NCBI GenBank assembly: GCA_024516155.1
Contig: JAJJXM010000035.1
Location: forward strand, 124,001 to 188,000
Direction: 5' to 3'
Length of the DNA stretch: 64,000 nt
Origin: Pyronema omphalodes
Taxonomy: Eukaryota > Ascomycota > Pezizomycetes > Pezizales > Pyronemataceae
The notes beneath the pieces were generated by a model, which was not told where the DNA came from, ran no database searches, and saw nothing but the letters and a program-made list of their open reading frames with translations. The translations under genes and the position numbers were made by a program. Positions within the stretch are counted from its first letter, which is position 1. Each line of letters starts with the position of its first letter. This document shows, in pieces, positions 1 to 12,730 of this stretch.

Positions 1-3000
1 GGCTTAAATTCTTTCGGCCACTTGGATTCTTTCGGTCCCTTTGTTCCGGATTGGAAATGGGAAATCGGGATACGTGATGATGGATAAGTAATGAGAATAA
101 GTAATAAGTAATAAGCACTAAACAATCAGGATTATGGATGATACCCAAGACGAGCTGATAAAATCTTTTTTTTTTCCTTTTTGAGAAAACGAAGAATCAT
201 GAATCATGAATCATGAACCAAATAAAACAAACAGGAAGGAAACATAGCCCATGGGCAGTAGTTAAGCAGCTGCAGTGGGATTCCCCGGCACCCCGGTTCG
301 GCATGTTTCTAGGTTCGGCATGTGACTCGTGAGTCATGAGCGAGTATGATGTGATGATTGATCTGAAGAAAGGCAAGAAAGGCTAATTGCCTCTCCGGGC
401 GGCTCACGGGTATTTATTGCATGTTCCGCATGTGAGAAGTGCAAATTGTTAAGTGATATGGATATGTATGAGCCCCTCTAATTACAACGGGGCTCGGGGT
501 ATCGAAATTCTCAGGGTCAATTTCGAATGGTGCTTGGTTCGCCGTATAGTGGAGGTGGATGTTGATGCGGCATGCACTACATGCATGGCCCATATGTAAA
601 TTCTCTCGTTGTACTCGCTCATCTACCATCAGTCAACTCTTTGCGTTGTCCACCTCCACCTTTCTTCTCCTCTCACTACGCCCTTCAACAGTCGAACAGA
701 AGTATGAAGTTCGAATACGATTAACACGATTCCAATTTACGATTTTCAAGATGTTTTTTGAAAGGAATGATGTAAAAATATCATGACAATCATCTGTATG
801 CCAAAGGTGATTTTTTTGTAATTTGCAGCTTGCAAATTATCAAAATTTCATGCTCATGCTCATGTTCATGCTCCTGCTCCTGCGCACGTCTCACGCCGCA
901 TCGGCGCATCCAACACCCGCGGCCTCACCTCACTTTCCATAGGTACGACATATAACATACGGCCCAGACTCACCAATATTCGATTTTTTTCCCCCGATGA
1001 CGGGATAGACGGGAAAGCACAAGACGGGAATAGACGGGTAAATACATTTTACATATTCAGGTACGGTGCAGTGATCTACATATTCATCCGCGGGTTTGGT
1101 ACACAGTACACAGGCAACAGGCAACAGGTAACAGGTAACAGGTTGTACTTTGTTTTTTGTTTTGTTTTGTTTCATGTGATGTTAAGGAGTTTGGCGGAGT
1201 TCAAATTCGAATGTTGATGTTGATTCATGGTGCACCTAGGTTTAACTACGCTAGGAGGTTCAACTAGGCTCGCGGCATATTGGCGGGAGTATCCATTACA
1301 TTGGCAGCGGGCGTGATTCCCTAGATATGTACCATCCCCATACCTATTACTATGAGTCCCTGACCGATGAAGGATTACCTTATGATGGATGATAACAGTC
1401 AGCTTTTTGCGAGCACCTGCCAGGCTGCCATCGGATCTCCGATGTATTTCATCCGATTTCACTGACGAGACGACGACGGAAGTAACCATAATATACATAG
1501 CCTGGTCTGTTCATCTCGGTTGTCAACCAATTCTCGGTCGTTCGGGTTTCTTTCCACGAGGCGTCAGCAGCGAATTCCCTATGACGTTTATTTCTCCTTT
1601 TTATCAATTTCGCTTGATGTCCGGTCCAGTAAGCTAAGCTGTAAGCTGAGGATTTCAGAATAATTTGGAGTTAACAAACGAAATTATCATCGGAAAAATT
1701 GAAATCCAACGAAGCGAAATAAAAAATAAAGATAAAAAATAATGCCTCCCCTTTTATTTTACAGGCATATACAACCCGTCAAGATGTTCGGTTTGTGAAC
1801 GTGTTTTTTTTTTGCCGAAAATCAATCAATTTCCCCGGCATGATCGTTGGTGACGGCTAACCCTTTGGCAGATGTTATTTGTTTCAAGTTTCAATCGAGC
1901 TCGCTAATTCTATCTAGTTAACGTTCCTTGTCGAGCGAGCGAGCGAACTTCGGAAAGTTTTCTATCTATCTAGCCCCTGATCAGATAACTCCCAAAAGCA
2001 AGTTTCGATCCAAGGTGGCCTGCCTACCTGCCTGCCTGCCTGTCTGCCGGCCGGCCATCCAACACTTGTTTGATGCGATGCCAGGGCTTCAGGGTCCCCA
2101 CCTTCTCATCCCTTTCCCGCGCGACACCTAAACAACTTCCGTACTAAGCGCCTTCACGCCGACTGCGTCTCCCACCCAGCCAGCTGCCAGCCAGCTTCCA
2201 AACATTCCAGAAAGAGCTTCTAGACTGTTCATGCAAGCCTGTCAGCCTACTTTTTGAACCTCATCTCAGGGTAAGGGTTAATTATGTTCGAACCCTTAGT
2301 GGAAGCAGCAGAAGGAAAACATAACAGACAGGGATTAGACCAGAACCCGACCGACCAACGTGCCCCTTTTCGAGGACGTCGTCGCGAGTGTATGGGATGG
2401 ATGGATGGATGTACACAAACACAAATTCCATCGCGTCGTACAATTGGGTATGTTGTTATTATTGTTGGGTTTGTGAATGTTTCGCGGCTGGATTAGACAA
2501 TTCTGAAAATTTCGCTGATTTTGAAATTGTGATTTCGGGTTCCCACTTTTGCAATTCCCAATTCTACGGCTTCGGAATTCCCGTCCTCGGATACTTTCAT
2601 GAAAAGTGCAAAAAAGAAGACCAATGTGCAAAAGCCAACGGTGTCACTGGCGGTACTTTCTGTTACCCCAAAAAGTCAAAAAGAGACACTTTGTTACCCT
2701 TTGGTTCCAGCTGAGCCTGCTGAATTGCCCCAGTATCCCGAGTCCCGGGGTGAACACGAGCGCAACACACGGGTATGGGCGCTCGCTGCCTTTCTTTGTA
2801 CATACCTTCGCCGCTCTGTCTCGCAGGTTTCTTAACTTTTTGGAAAAAAACTGGATTGCACTTTTCTTCCCTTTTCCTTTCCCGTGGCAGAATTCAAGAT
2901 GACTTGATGAGGATGAGATGCGATAAGAGCATCTGCAGGTACTGCAGCGTAGGCTTGGAAGGACTGGCTCCAGCTGGAAGATGCGCTTCCAAGATCCGGT

Positions 3001-4081
3001 GCCGTCTTCTCCAGAGTGACCTATGTATGTACTCTAGGTACCATATGCCCCGGGAACGGGGGAGGCTGGGGATGGGGAACGACGGATAAGCCGAGACGGG
3101 CGAAGAAAAATAAACATAGGAAAAAAAATCAATTAATAAAAAAATAAAAATGTCAACAAATAGCAAAAGTATAAAATAAATATACGAAAAGGGAAGAATG
3201 GTAATGCAGTGGGCCTAATCATATCCAAAAAGGTTTACTCGTAGTTTGCGCGCCTGATTGGATAGGAGGTCGTGAAAAAACATCGCTTTCCAACGAACGG
3301 CCGGTCATCTCATTGACCACAATCAAATCGAAGCCTCCACCTCCATGTCCAATTGTCGCGTCAACTCTGCGATATCTGCGCGACTCTGTGTGAGAAGGGG
3401 AATTGACGGGAATACTGACAGGTATGGGCCCATAAGCACAAATAATCTCAGATCCGGAAAGCAGGTGGACGTTCTTGGGGGAGGAGGAGGGGGGGGCGGC
3501 GGTGGTCTGTCTGGTTAGCACGGGAGTCCACACTTACTCTAGAGTAGGCGACAGATACCCAGATCCCAATACTCTGTTCAGACGCACACGCAAAAACGCC
3601 ATTGACGACAGTTACGGAATTGACACGGAGACGAATTCGAAGAAGCACACACAAAAGTCCCCCTCCGCCGTACCGTCCGACAGCGAAAAAAAGCGACTTC
3701 TTCCTGTGTTCACCGATTTGCTCTCGTTCTGCTCCCCTTCGTCTGCGACTTCCCCCCCTCCCCCCCCCAAGAAGAGTAACCCCCCCATACACAGCACCCC
3801 CCCCCAATAGCCTCCCACCACCCACTTCAAACTCTCCGCTCCAACCCACTCAAACCTACCCCAACCCCTGTCGGTTGTCTGCCGTCGCTCCCTCCTACTA
3901 CTGCGAAAGCTGGTTATTGTTGCTGAGCTGTACATCGCCGCCGCCGCTCTCGAAGCTGCTTTGTTGCTGTCTTGTTGCTATCCTGTGCTGGCGCCTTCCC
4001 TTACCTCTACTTCCCTCTACACGCGAACTACAGGAGCACTTACAAAAAGATCTCACCGTTGTTAAAGTCTGGTTGCATGCA
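1..4081. other. Gene-poor left end and leader of the CENP-B-type gene
   Basis: No convincing gene is visible. The stretch has poly-A/T runs, short CCTGCC repeats near 2025-2045 and one possible member of a dispersed repeat family (arms at 549-559 and 649-659). From about 3720 to 3900 the plus strand becomes strongly C/T-rich, as is common in leaders and core promoters of filamentous ascomycete genes. That fits the leader of the gene starting at 4082. A Cys-containing open stretch ends at 2714 but has no credible start codon or signal peptide. Confidence 0.6.
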
Positions 4082-5819
4082 ATGGACGGTGTGCAGAACC
4101 CACATGACGAGTATGTCAACCAGCAATGGGTTGACCTTAGCATGCAGCCCCATCACTCTCAAGGACAACATCTCGCGCCTCCTCAACACCACGATTATGC
4201 CGCAGCTCACTATACCTACATTGATTCGCCAGCTTTTCCACAAGATCAGTATGGGTTGAGAAACTCACAGGGTCCGCAAATTCCGACCCAGTTACAACCG
4301 TTGCCGAATAACTATCTGGGAATGTCACAACCTTGGGGAAACCCTTTGACTCAAGCTCAGCAGCAACAACCGGTTTCCGCTACTCATAGTTACCAAAATA
4401 TCCCACAGGCGATTGCGCCGGCGCCGACTGCGGGTGCGGGGATGCAGCCGGCACCCGCACCAACTACGAGTCAGCCGAGGAGAACCTTGACGGATGCTGA
4501 CAGGAGACGGATGTGTATTTACCACGAAGAGAATCCGAATGTTAAGCAGACTGAGATTGGAGGTGAGGCCGCGAAAAATTGAAATTGAAGCTCTCTTTGA
4601 ATATTAAGACAAGTCTGCTAACTCAATGGGTTGGATTTCAGCAATGTTTGGAGTTGAACGAAGGTGAGTTTAAGCTTGAAAAAGCCATTGTATAAATGGT
4701 TATTTTGATTTTTGATTTCATGGGCTAAGTTTTTTTTTTTTACAAAAAATAGTACAGTATCAAAAGTTTTACGACAAAAAGAGAAATACCTCTTCCCAGA
4801 TGACGGGAGTAGATCTCCCGTTAAGCGAAGCAAGGGGAAATTCCCCGATATCGAACGTGCCTTATCCGTCTGGGCAAAAAACACGCGCAAACAAGGCATC
4901 ACTCTTACAGATGTAATGATTCGAGAGAAAGCACGATTTTTTGCAACAAGTTTAGGAATATCGGATAGTCACTTTAAGGCTAATAATGCTGGATGGTTGG
5001 AAAAGTTTAAGCACAAAAATAATGTCACTTCAAATGGAAGAGGCAGAAGTGAATCTGACGTCACGGGTATTTCTAGAGGCTCTATGGCAAGCCCTAGAAT
5101 TAGACATACCAGACATGAATCCGTCTCGGATCTTACCGATAGAGATCATGGGTCTCCGCTGATGAAACAGAGTAAATCTCAAGATTCGAATACTACCGGC
5201 TCGCCGGATTCTTTCATGCCAATAGACTTTGGTTCAGGTTATAAGGGTTTCCATCAATCTGGTCAGTAGAACCTCTTTGTAGAAAACATGGTTTGCGAAG
5301 CTTATAAAGCTGGCAAAGCTAGCCCAGTAATTCCATTCAGAGCTATTAGCTAACTTTCTCCCAGGCCCAACTTCCCCCTCGTCCCCCTTCTTCTCCCCTG
5401 ACACGCGTATCGACTCCCCCGGATTCCGGATACCCAGTCAACAACGCCCGCGCTCCCAAACCTTCCCCTTATTGCCTTTAGACGGCACATACATATCCCC
5501 ACCTCCATCCTCTGAGCCATTAACTCCCAAGCTCCCCCTTCATCCCTCTTCCAAATCCCCAGCAGATATAACATCTTCCTCTATAACCCAAGGAAACCAC
5601 CAAGTTCAAGTTGCAAGCCCGATGTCGACAACGCAAGATGCACCCGGTACACCATCCGGAGTCCCACCAACAAAGGATGATGCAAAGAAAGCTTTGGAAG
5701 TTGTAATTAGCTTCCTTAGGCAACAACCAATGGGTTTTGTGGAGCAGGATGAGTATCAGGTTGTTGGAAAGTTATTGGAGAGATTTGGAATTGGGGAGAA
5801 GGTTGGGGTAGATTCGTAA
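4082..5819 (+). CDS. CENP-B/psq-type HTH DNA-binding protein
   Basis: Predicted DNA-binding protein of 488 aa from four exons: 4082-4562, 4642-4663 (only 22 nt), 4753-5261 and 5365-5819. All phases close and all sites are GT-AG. Residues 1-130 are a Gln/Pro/His-rich, probably disordered arm. Residues about 134-185 are a psq/CENP-B N-terminal helix-turn-helix; exon 2 supplies the turn, giving the run GAMFGVERSTVSKVLRQKEK across two splice joins. A second CENP-B-type HTH follows (IERALSVWAKN to GWLEKFKHKN). The tail is Ser/Pro-rich and ends with a short conserved-looking segment (ALEVVISFLRQQ). This is the pogo/Tc5 transposase-derived fold of fission-yeast Abp1/Cbh proteins. No DDE nuclease domain is present, so a domesticated chromatin or transcription factor is likelier than a transposase. 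I chose ATG 4082 because it opens the aligned arm after a CT-rich leader. Confidence 0.88.
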
Positions 5820-6195
5820 CGATTCTTAACATCTGCATGAGGGAGTTTGAGATTTATTGTGTTGGTGCTGGTAGTGGGTTTCGGTGTCTGATTATCTGTC
5901 TGTCTGTCTGTAGTTAAGTGAGTCTTTCATTTCCCCCGAGTTCGTAGAGTTCTTAGGAGGTTATTGTAAGCTCTATAGGCTCTGTGGATGATGGATGAAG
6001 GGTTTTATGGGTTACTGTAAGCTCTGTGGATGATGGTGATGGGATTGAGGAGTTTTTTCATATGATATGATATGATGCAGCGGTCATAGGCGTGGGTGTT
6101 AGGTGAGCTGGACTCAAAAACAGATTTTGTTGCTATATACTATACTATACATACATACGCTCGCGTGTTTGAGTCTAGCGGCGTTATTTATGCTC

Positions 6196-6407
6196 GGCTT
6201 CTTCTTTTTTTTCTCTTTCCTTTTTCCTTTTTCCTTTTTCCTTTTCGCTTTTTCTTCTTTTTTCCTTTTTTGGTTTTTTTCTTATACTTTTTCTGTTTTT
6301 TGTTATTTTTCTTTTCTTTTCTGTTTTTTTTTTTTTTTTTTTTGATCTACGCTTTTTCTTTCTTTTCTTTCTTTCTTCCTTTCTTGAGGTTGGTTTAGAT
6401 TTCTTTC
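6196..6407. repeat. T-rich polypyrimidine tract
   Basis: The plus strand is almost pure T and C for about 200 bp, including repeated TTTTTCC units and a T-run of about 18 near 6325-6343. On the minus strand it reads as an artificial Lys/Arg-rich frame. It lies about 380 bp past the stop of the CENP-B-type gene. Confidence 0.85.
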
Positions 6408-8062
6408 TTTTTTCTACAGTGTGGTTTACAAATGCGGTTATCAAACGTATCTGCTTATCTACTTATCTACTTAGCAGTAGCTGCCTAGCTGATACTTATG
6501 TGTTTTCCGTTATTTGCTGTTGTTGGAGAGCTGTGCTCGGGGATTGCGGGGGGTTGGTGAAGATGGGGGGTGTTAGTTTCACGACTGATCATATGGGTTT
6601 TTGTTTGTTAGAAAATGCGGGGTAGGGTGAGAATATGGCTTTTCTTAGGTATAATCCCTGGGCAGCTGTGGTCTTTGGTGTGGTCTTTGGTGTGTTCTTT
6701 GATATGGCTTGATATGTGGGATGTGGGGCATGCGGCTATCAGATTGGATGTTGGTGTTCTGGAATTAGGGGTTTCTGGCATTGGGATTGGGGTCGCATCG
6801 GATTTGGGTAGAGGTATGGAAGAGGGTGGGATTGGATTAGATGGGATGGGGATTGGGATTGGGATGGGATTTGGGTAGGCATTGAGGGGGATTGGGATGG
6901 GATTGGGATAGGCTACGGATACTAACCCATCAGACCAGCGAGGCCGGGCCAGATCAGGTCAAGCTGGTATCTCATTGATGGATGGATGGATGGATTGACT
7001 GGAATTGGGTGAAATATACCAGGTGTATGATATGTTCGATTGTATATATGTTGCTATGTCCACTTACTTCTTTCTTATTATTTTCCCTTTGATGTTTTTT
7101 TTTTTCTTTTCGAATTTGGATTTGTGCGGGTTTGGTTTTAGTTCGGTTTTGGTTTTAGTTCGGTTTATGCTTGTGCTTTTTTGTATGCTTTTTGTTTTGT
7201 GTTTTTGGTTTATGCTTTTACGCTTTTGTGCTTTTTTGGTTTTGGTTTTTGGTTTTTGTGTGTGTTTTTTTTTTTTGTTCTTTGTTGTCTGTATGCTTTT
7301 TGTTTGTTTGCTGTTGATTACTGTTACTGATATTCCTACTGCTACTGCTGCATGTTTTGTTTTTCCTTTTTCTTCTTTTCTTTTTTGCTCTTCTTTCTCG
7401 TTGGATTAGAATATCATTGGATCGCTCCAGAGTCCATTGTCCAGGATATCCGTGCGTGTTTCGTATCTTATTGAACAATTTCCAGCTGTGACTTGAAGCT
7501 ACAAGCATAGTAAGATAACCTTTAACCCACAAAGGAAACTTAGGAAAGTGGTGAAGTTAAACTCAATATGCACAAACTAAATGAAAGTTGATATTTGATA
7601 TGAGGCAATTAAGGTAGATTTAATGCCAATGAGGTAATGGCTTGATAGTTGAAGATATTGCATGTACTCCACATGCATATATCTATATCACAGTATCAAT
7701 CGATCAATATCACATCGTTCATCTGTCAGTATCAAATTATTAATCACTTCACTTCCATTAACACTGACTATTTCTGCCTCCTGACTTCCGAGAATCTGAG
7801 ATGATAGATCGATTCAAAATTCTGAAAGAAAGGACAATAAACTAAATGAAATCAAATTAAATACGGGTCAGGTTGGATTGGATTAGATTAGGGCTTTTAT
7901 GATATCCCTTATCAGTCGACGTTGTGGTTTTGACTGGTGATTTGTGGCTCGTGATTCATGACTTGTGTTCCTATGTATATGGAAGATGGTATATCGACGA
8001 TGAGAAGTGAGAGGAGGCGAAAGTTAGAAGGTATATATATAATATGTATAATGTAAACTCAA

Positions 8063-8150
8063 GAGTAAGAGAGTAAGAGAGTAAGAGAGTAAGAGAGTAA
8101 GAGAGTAAGAGAGTAAGAGAGTAAGAGAGTAAGAGAGTAAGAGAGTAAGA
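8063..8150. repeat. 8-bp minisatellite, (GAGTAAGA)x11
   Basis: Eleven perfect head-to-tail copies of GAGTAAGA (88 bp) read directly from the sequence. The minus strand yields a Leu/Ser/Tyr repeat frame, which is a by-product and not a gene. Confidence 0.95.
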
Positions 8151-11100
8151 AGTTACAGTGACAAATGTATATATGGATTGATAAGATAAAGATATAAGAT
8201 ACTTGCCATTGCCATTGCTATTGCCAATCACGCCAAACCACGAAACAACAAAAAGAGCATAGACCCATAGGAGAAACGTGCAGGTGTAATAGATACACTG
8301 AAGTATAGATTCTCAAATCCCTTCAATGACTTTCTTGTTTTTTTTTTAACTTTTTCCCTTGACTTTTCCCCTGATCCGAATATCATACCACACTACGGCA
8401 AAATATCTAGATTCTTCAAACTTTCTGACTCTAGTTCTCGATCTAGATTTGCGCTTAGTAATAAGTATCTCACTGCGCTCAATATCCCACTTCCCACTGC
8501 AGCTATATTTCACGAAATGAATTCCACGAACCGAATCAAATTTCTGTATATAATGATATGTACCAGTAAGCTGATATAGCATAAACTATGGGATCATTTA
8601 TGAAATCACATTTCCATTTTAATTGAGTTGTGGTTATGTAATTGATATCGGATAGTTTGGATCTTAAGGCTGAGCAGGGTATCCACTTGTAGTAACTACC
8701 TCAATGTAAACTACGTAAACAAACAACCATTTCTAGGCAAACGTCCAAAAAATCTCCGATTCCCAGATTATTAATACGGGACAAACGTTGCTGCAGAATG
8801 TAGTAGTTCTCCATAGTAGGGCTTCTTGGATGTTGACGCACGGTAAGCCGTGCCACTTGTAACTCGTAAATGAAATGCAACCGTCTCCGGCTGGGGGTTT
8901 GGGTCTATATAAATGCTGTAGGAATAAGTTGCTCATCTTATAGATTTTTCTCAGGGTAGTACCTTGGTTGAGATGCGGGATAAATGTTTTTTTGTTGGAA
9001 GGGTGGTTTTAATGTCAGACTTCCTACACGTTGATGGTGAAAACACAGTAGTGTTTATAGAGACAGGGAAGATGGATGCTATATGTTTTCAAAGGGAAGG
9101 CAAGGGAAGAGGTAAGGGAAGCGGGAAAACAATTAACCGAAAAAAAAAGGAAGAAGAAAAAAACCACTTTAATCCCCATGGACCGAAAATTCCGAGGGGA
9201 ATAGAATAAACCACACCTAACAATTGGGTTGGCATCAAATATCCAGCAAACAACGTTGAAATCAACCAAGCCATAAAATCCAAACCATGATATAAGTTAC
9301 AACGAAAGCCGTTACAATTTATAAGTACATATGTGCGTACTCAATCAAATTCCGTTCGAATCGTGTCCATTAATTGCCTGACAATGACCGACTTAGCCAT
9401 GGTACGTACAACGGCACAGTATGCACAGTCTATGTACATTCCAAACGCAAGGCAAGGCAAGGACAATCATAATGGATTGCTTTTTAAGATTTTCAATGCG
9501 TATGCACATTGCATGCAGCCTGGCCTGCTGTGTTGTACCGCCTGTACTTGCTGCCTTGACTTTAACTTTGTAGGGGCCTTACTTGTTTTATAAGTCAAGG
9601 TGCTTATTGGAAGTAAGCAAGTATATTACAATATTTAATGTACCTGAGTACAACAATAGTGGTACTACTGTGGCCTATTGTAGTATGTACACACCGGCGC
9701 ACTGGCGGAACTACTTACACGTTTGGCTCGAATCGAGTGAGAAACGGTGTGCATAACACGGTAATTTATTCGAAACGCGGATAGTGGGCTAAGTTCTGAG
9801 GGACAAGAATAGAGTACTTACATATGTAAATGCTGTAACCAACTGAAAAACTAGTAACTGGCAATGAAAATCTATCAACTAAACGCATTCCTCGGCCGAT
9901 ATACTCCAAGTGACGAATCAACAATTATGGCGAGAAGTAGGGCTTCAGGAATTACCCTGTACTGTGCAGGTCGATATTGACTAATACTTACATAGAATCT
10001 GTATTATTTATTTGCACACATCAAGAGATCTAATTGCCCAACTCGCCGGACCCGGTCTCGAAACAGGTCATGACTTGCCGTACGAAAAATACTCCGAAAA
10101 CGTTGATAAGAACATACACTATAGTACGTACAGTATTCAAGATTTCTAGGGTTAAGGAAAACCAGATCCGCACCATTTTGTCTTAGGGGATGTCGTATGT
10201 AAATCCAATTACTCTATCGTGAATATTTTGCCTGATCCTAGGGAAGAGTCAATCAACCAATCAATAAAAAAGACCAATGCACAAATCGCAAGAACCTAAG
10301 GCCTACCTTCTGCAACGTCATTGCCAGCGACCGCAACAAGCCTTAAAGCCATATCAGTACATACATTCATCATCTAATATCATAGCTGTCGATCTTGAAA
10401 GAGATAGTGTTTCCACACAGCCTAGCTAGAAACAAGGCTTGGATATAAAATATGAATAGACGTTATCATGAGTCAGATAGAGTTGAAATAGAGTACTGTA
10501 TTGCCTTAGTCCCCGCTCCCTAAAGTATTCCTACAAGGCTTTCCTTACCGCTTATGAGTTTTTGTGACTAACAGCTAATCAGACCGTCACTCGTAAGTCA
10601 GATAGAGTACCCCAGAGTACTGTACCTTATCTTTTAGTTTCATCAACTTACTTATCTTCCCCGCACTCTAGGCCGTTACCTCTCCCAGAGAAAATACTAT
10701 ACCCCCCATCTTTCTCCATATTTCCCGCACCTCCAAGAGTCAGTCCGTCTTTTTCTTTCAAGCTATCTATCACAATTTAGTCTTCCGCAAAGTTGTCTAC
10801 TACTATAGGCCAAACCAATCTCAACGAATCAAGCCATTCAGTTCCAAATCTAGTAATTTTTAATCTGGGGTATATTTCCTCAACCCGTAAGTTTGCCAAT
10901 GGATCCACCATAAATCTCAAACAACTTTTCCATAAAGATATGTGGTTACTACAATGCAGTATCAATTAGAGTGAAAACACGTGTGTGTCTAGCTTACTTA
11001 AGTCAACCAGTATGGTACGAGCCAAGTCAACACGTGCTTCTTCATCTTGAGTCAATCGGCCTAGTAACCTTAGTTATTATTATTATCAAGAATAGGAAAT

Positions 11101-11401
11101 CTAAAATACAAAAACGCCAGCTGGAATATCGAAATCCCAAATGCAAAATAATCACATGATACCCTTTTCTCTCCGTAGCTTTGTTATCCATCCCCACGCT
11201 GATTCCCTTTCATCCATGGCCATTTTCATCTCCATTTTGCCAATCCCGTCCTTTGCATTTTCCTGACCATCAATCTGGAACCCCTTTTCGCTCCTACCTT
11301 TCATTCCCTCTGCCACACTCCTTTCTTGTTGTCGCTACCCTTAATCCCCCTCTCACCTCCCCCCTCCCACCCATTACCATTTCCCTGTCCTTGGAGTAGT
11401 C

Positions 11402-12236
11402 CTATTTCCTCGCCACAGTATTCAACCTAACCTTTTCAATTTCCTCTGTAAGTTCTGGAAATGCAGTCAACATCTGATCATTCAGAACCTTGTAAAAGCG
11501 TTCATAAGCCTTCCGTTTTCCATTCATAAGCTGATTATATTTCAAGACGATCTCCACGAATTCTCGGGTGTAGATATCTGGGTTACGTCCGTCTTCAACG
11601 TATTGGATAACTTCTCGGGGCAAAAGACTTGATACATCGGAAGCGGAGGAGGAGAGGCCTTGGTATTGTGAAACAAGGTCGGTACTATAAAGAAAGGGAA
11701 TTAGCCTATTTACCGCAAGAAGTTGAGATGAGGTGGGATTGTAGGAAGTCGAAGATTGGGATAAGACTGTGGAGCTGGTATCGTGTAGACGAAGAGTGAG
11801 ACGGGTTGCCAAGTGTAGAGCGGGCATAGAAGCAGCATCACCAGTCTACTTTCCGCAATGCTCAGACTTTAAAATCCTTTGTCCGCCCCATACTGCTCCT
11901 ATAGCCGACCCCCGCACTTGCTCGTCCTCTTCACCCCCACCCGCCGCTGCAACTCCATAGATCATAGGTACACATACATAGATTTCATCACAACATCCGC
12001 ACTATCCGGCTTTTCCCAGTTCGTGACACTAACCATCAATTCATAGAGGGTTTGTACGATAGCATGAGTCTCGCCTACCGTCTGTCAGCTTATTAATCTT
12101 CTCTCCTAATTCTGAGTGCGCTTTTTAGTGCGTGATCATGGGTTTGTGGCGTGAAGAGGCTCAAGGAAGAGGGTGGCATACGTTCGACCTTGTCGAGCGG
12201 ATTCGAAGTAGCTGGAGTAGATGCGGATGGAGCCAT
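11402..12236 (-). CDS. MED10: Mediator complex subunit 10 (Nut2), with a frame break near the 5' end
   Basis: Middle-module Mediator subunit linking activators to RNA polymerase II. The family C-terminus is clear: REVIQYVEDGRNPDIYTREF followed by a short helical tail ending in VARK. Last exon 11402-11684; intron 11685-11977 (GTATGT donor, TATAG acceptor); middle exon about 11978-12081, which contains VGETHAIVQTLYELM, a Med10 core helix. The first exon starts at ATG 12236 (APSAST, then NPLDKVE) and leaves the frame at a GTATGC donor after 12182. The likely next exon reads LGEKINKLTD, but that frame does not join the middle exon: two nucleotides appear to be missing just before VGETH near 12081. 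Either I have missed a splice site or there is a 2-nt indel. Family assignment is strong; the exact 5' structure is not. The start MPALHL suggested by one open frame lies inside the intron. Confidence 0.82.
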
Positions 12237-12730
12237 GATTTCGTTATTTCGTGGAGAGTGTTGTGAGTTCTGATCTCAAATTATGAGCCGTGGCTGTGAG
12301 TGGTATTGTGTATTGTGGTGCGTCTTCTGTTCAAGTTTCGTGTCGGTCGTGATGCACCGCGTCACCTTGCACCTTACACCTTACGCGACTGGTTGAACTG
12401 CCATCATTCATCACATGACACCGACACCTCTTAAATTGCTTGGCATACACATAACGCCCAACTCAACTTTAAACAATGCATCCTCATTCTCCGTTCTGCG
12501 GTATCAACTAAAAAACATAATGCAGCCAATACAATGCTTCTGGGGTAACAAACAATAAACAAACATAACCCATGGTGTCCGAATCCAATAACAAATGCCC
12601 TCAAAAAAACATGCCATCAAACAACCAAACAAAGAGCCATCAAAAAATTAACAAAGTTAAAAGGAAAAGGGGAATCTCATAGCAATGCAATAACGTGGAG
12701 TATAATATCTAGGTCTACATGCTTAGAGCA

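Larger units (their letters stand above)
5820..11401. other. Long gene-free region
   Basis: About 5.6 kb with no supportable coding region. It holds the T-rich tract near 6200-6400, GGGATTGGGAT-type degenerate repeats near 6820-6910, T/G-rich sequence at 7080-7390 and an 8-bp minisatellite at 8063-8150. Much of the rest is unremarkable AT-rich DNA. Open frames here are low-complexity (Phe/Lys/Arg runs) and have no family features. Confidence 0.6.

Noticed and set aside
6184..6444. Lys/Arg-rich 86-aa minus-strand frame
   Set aside because: A direct product of the T-rich polypyrimidine tract.
7971..8231. Leu/Ser/Tyr repeat membrane-like protein
   Set aside because: Generated by the 8-bp minisatellite.
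11402..11827. Start codon of MED10 at 11827 (MPALHL)
   Set aside because: It lies within an intron; upstream exons carry the expected Med10 helix and an in-phase splice joins at 11684.
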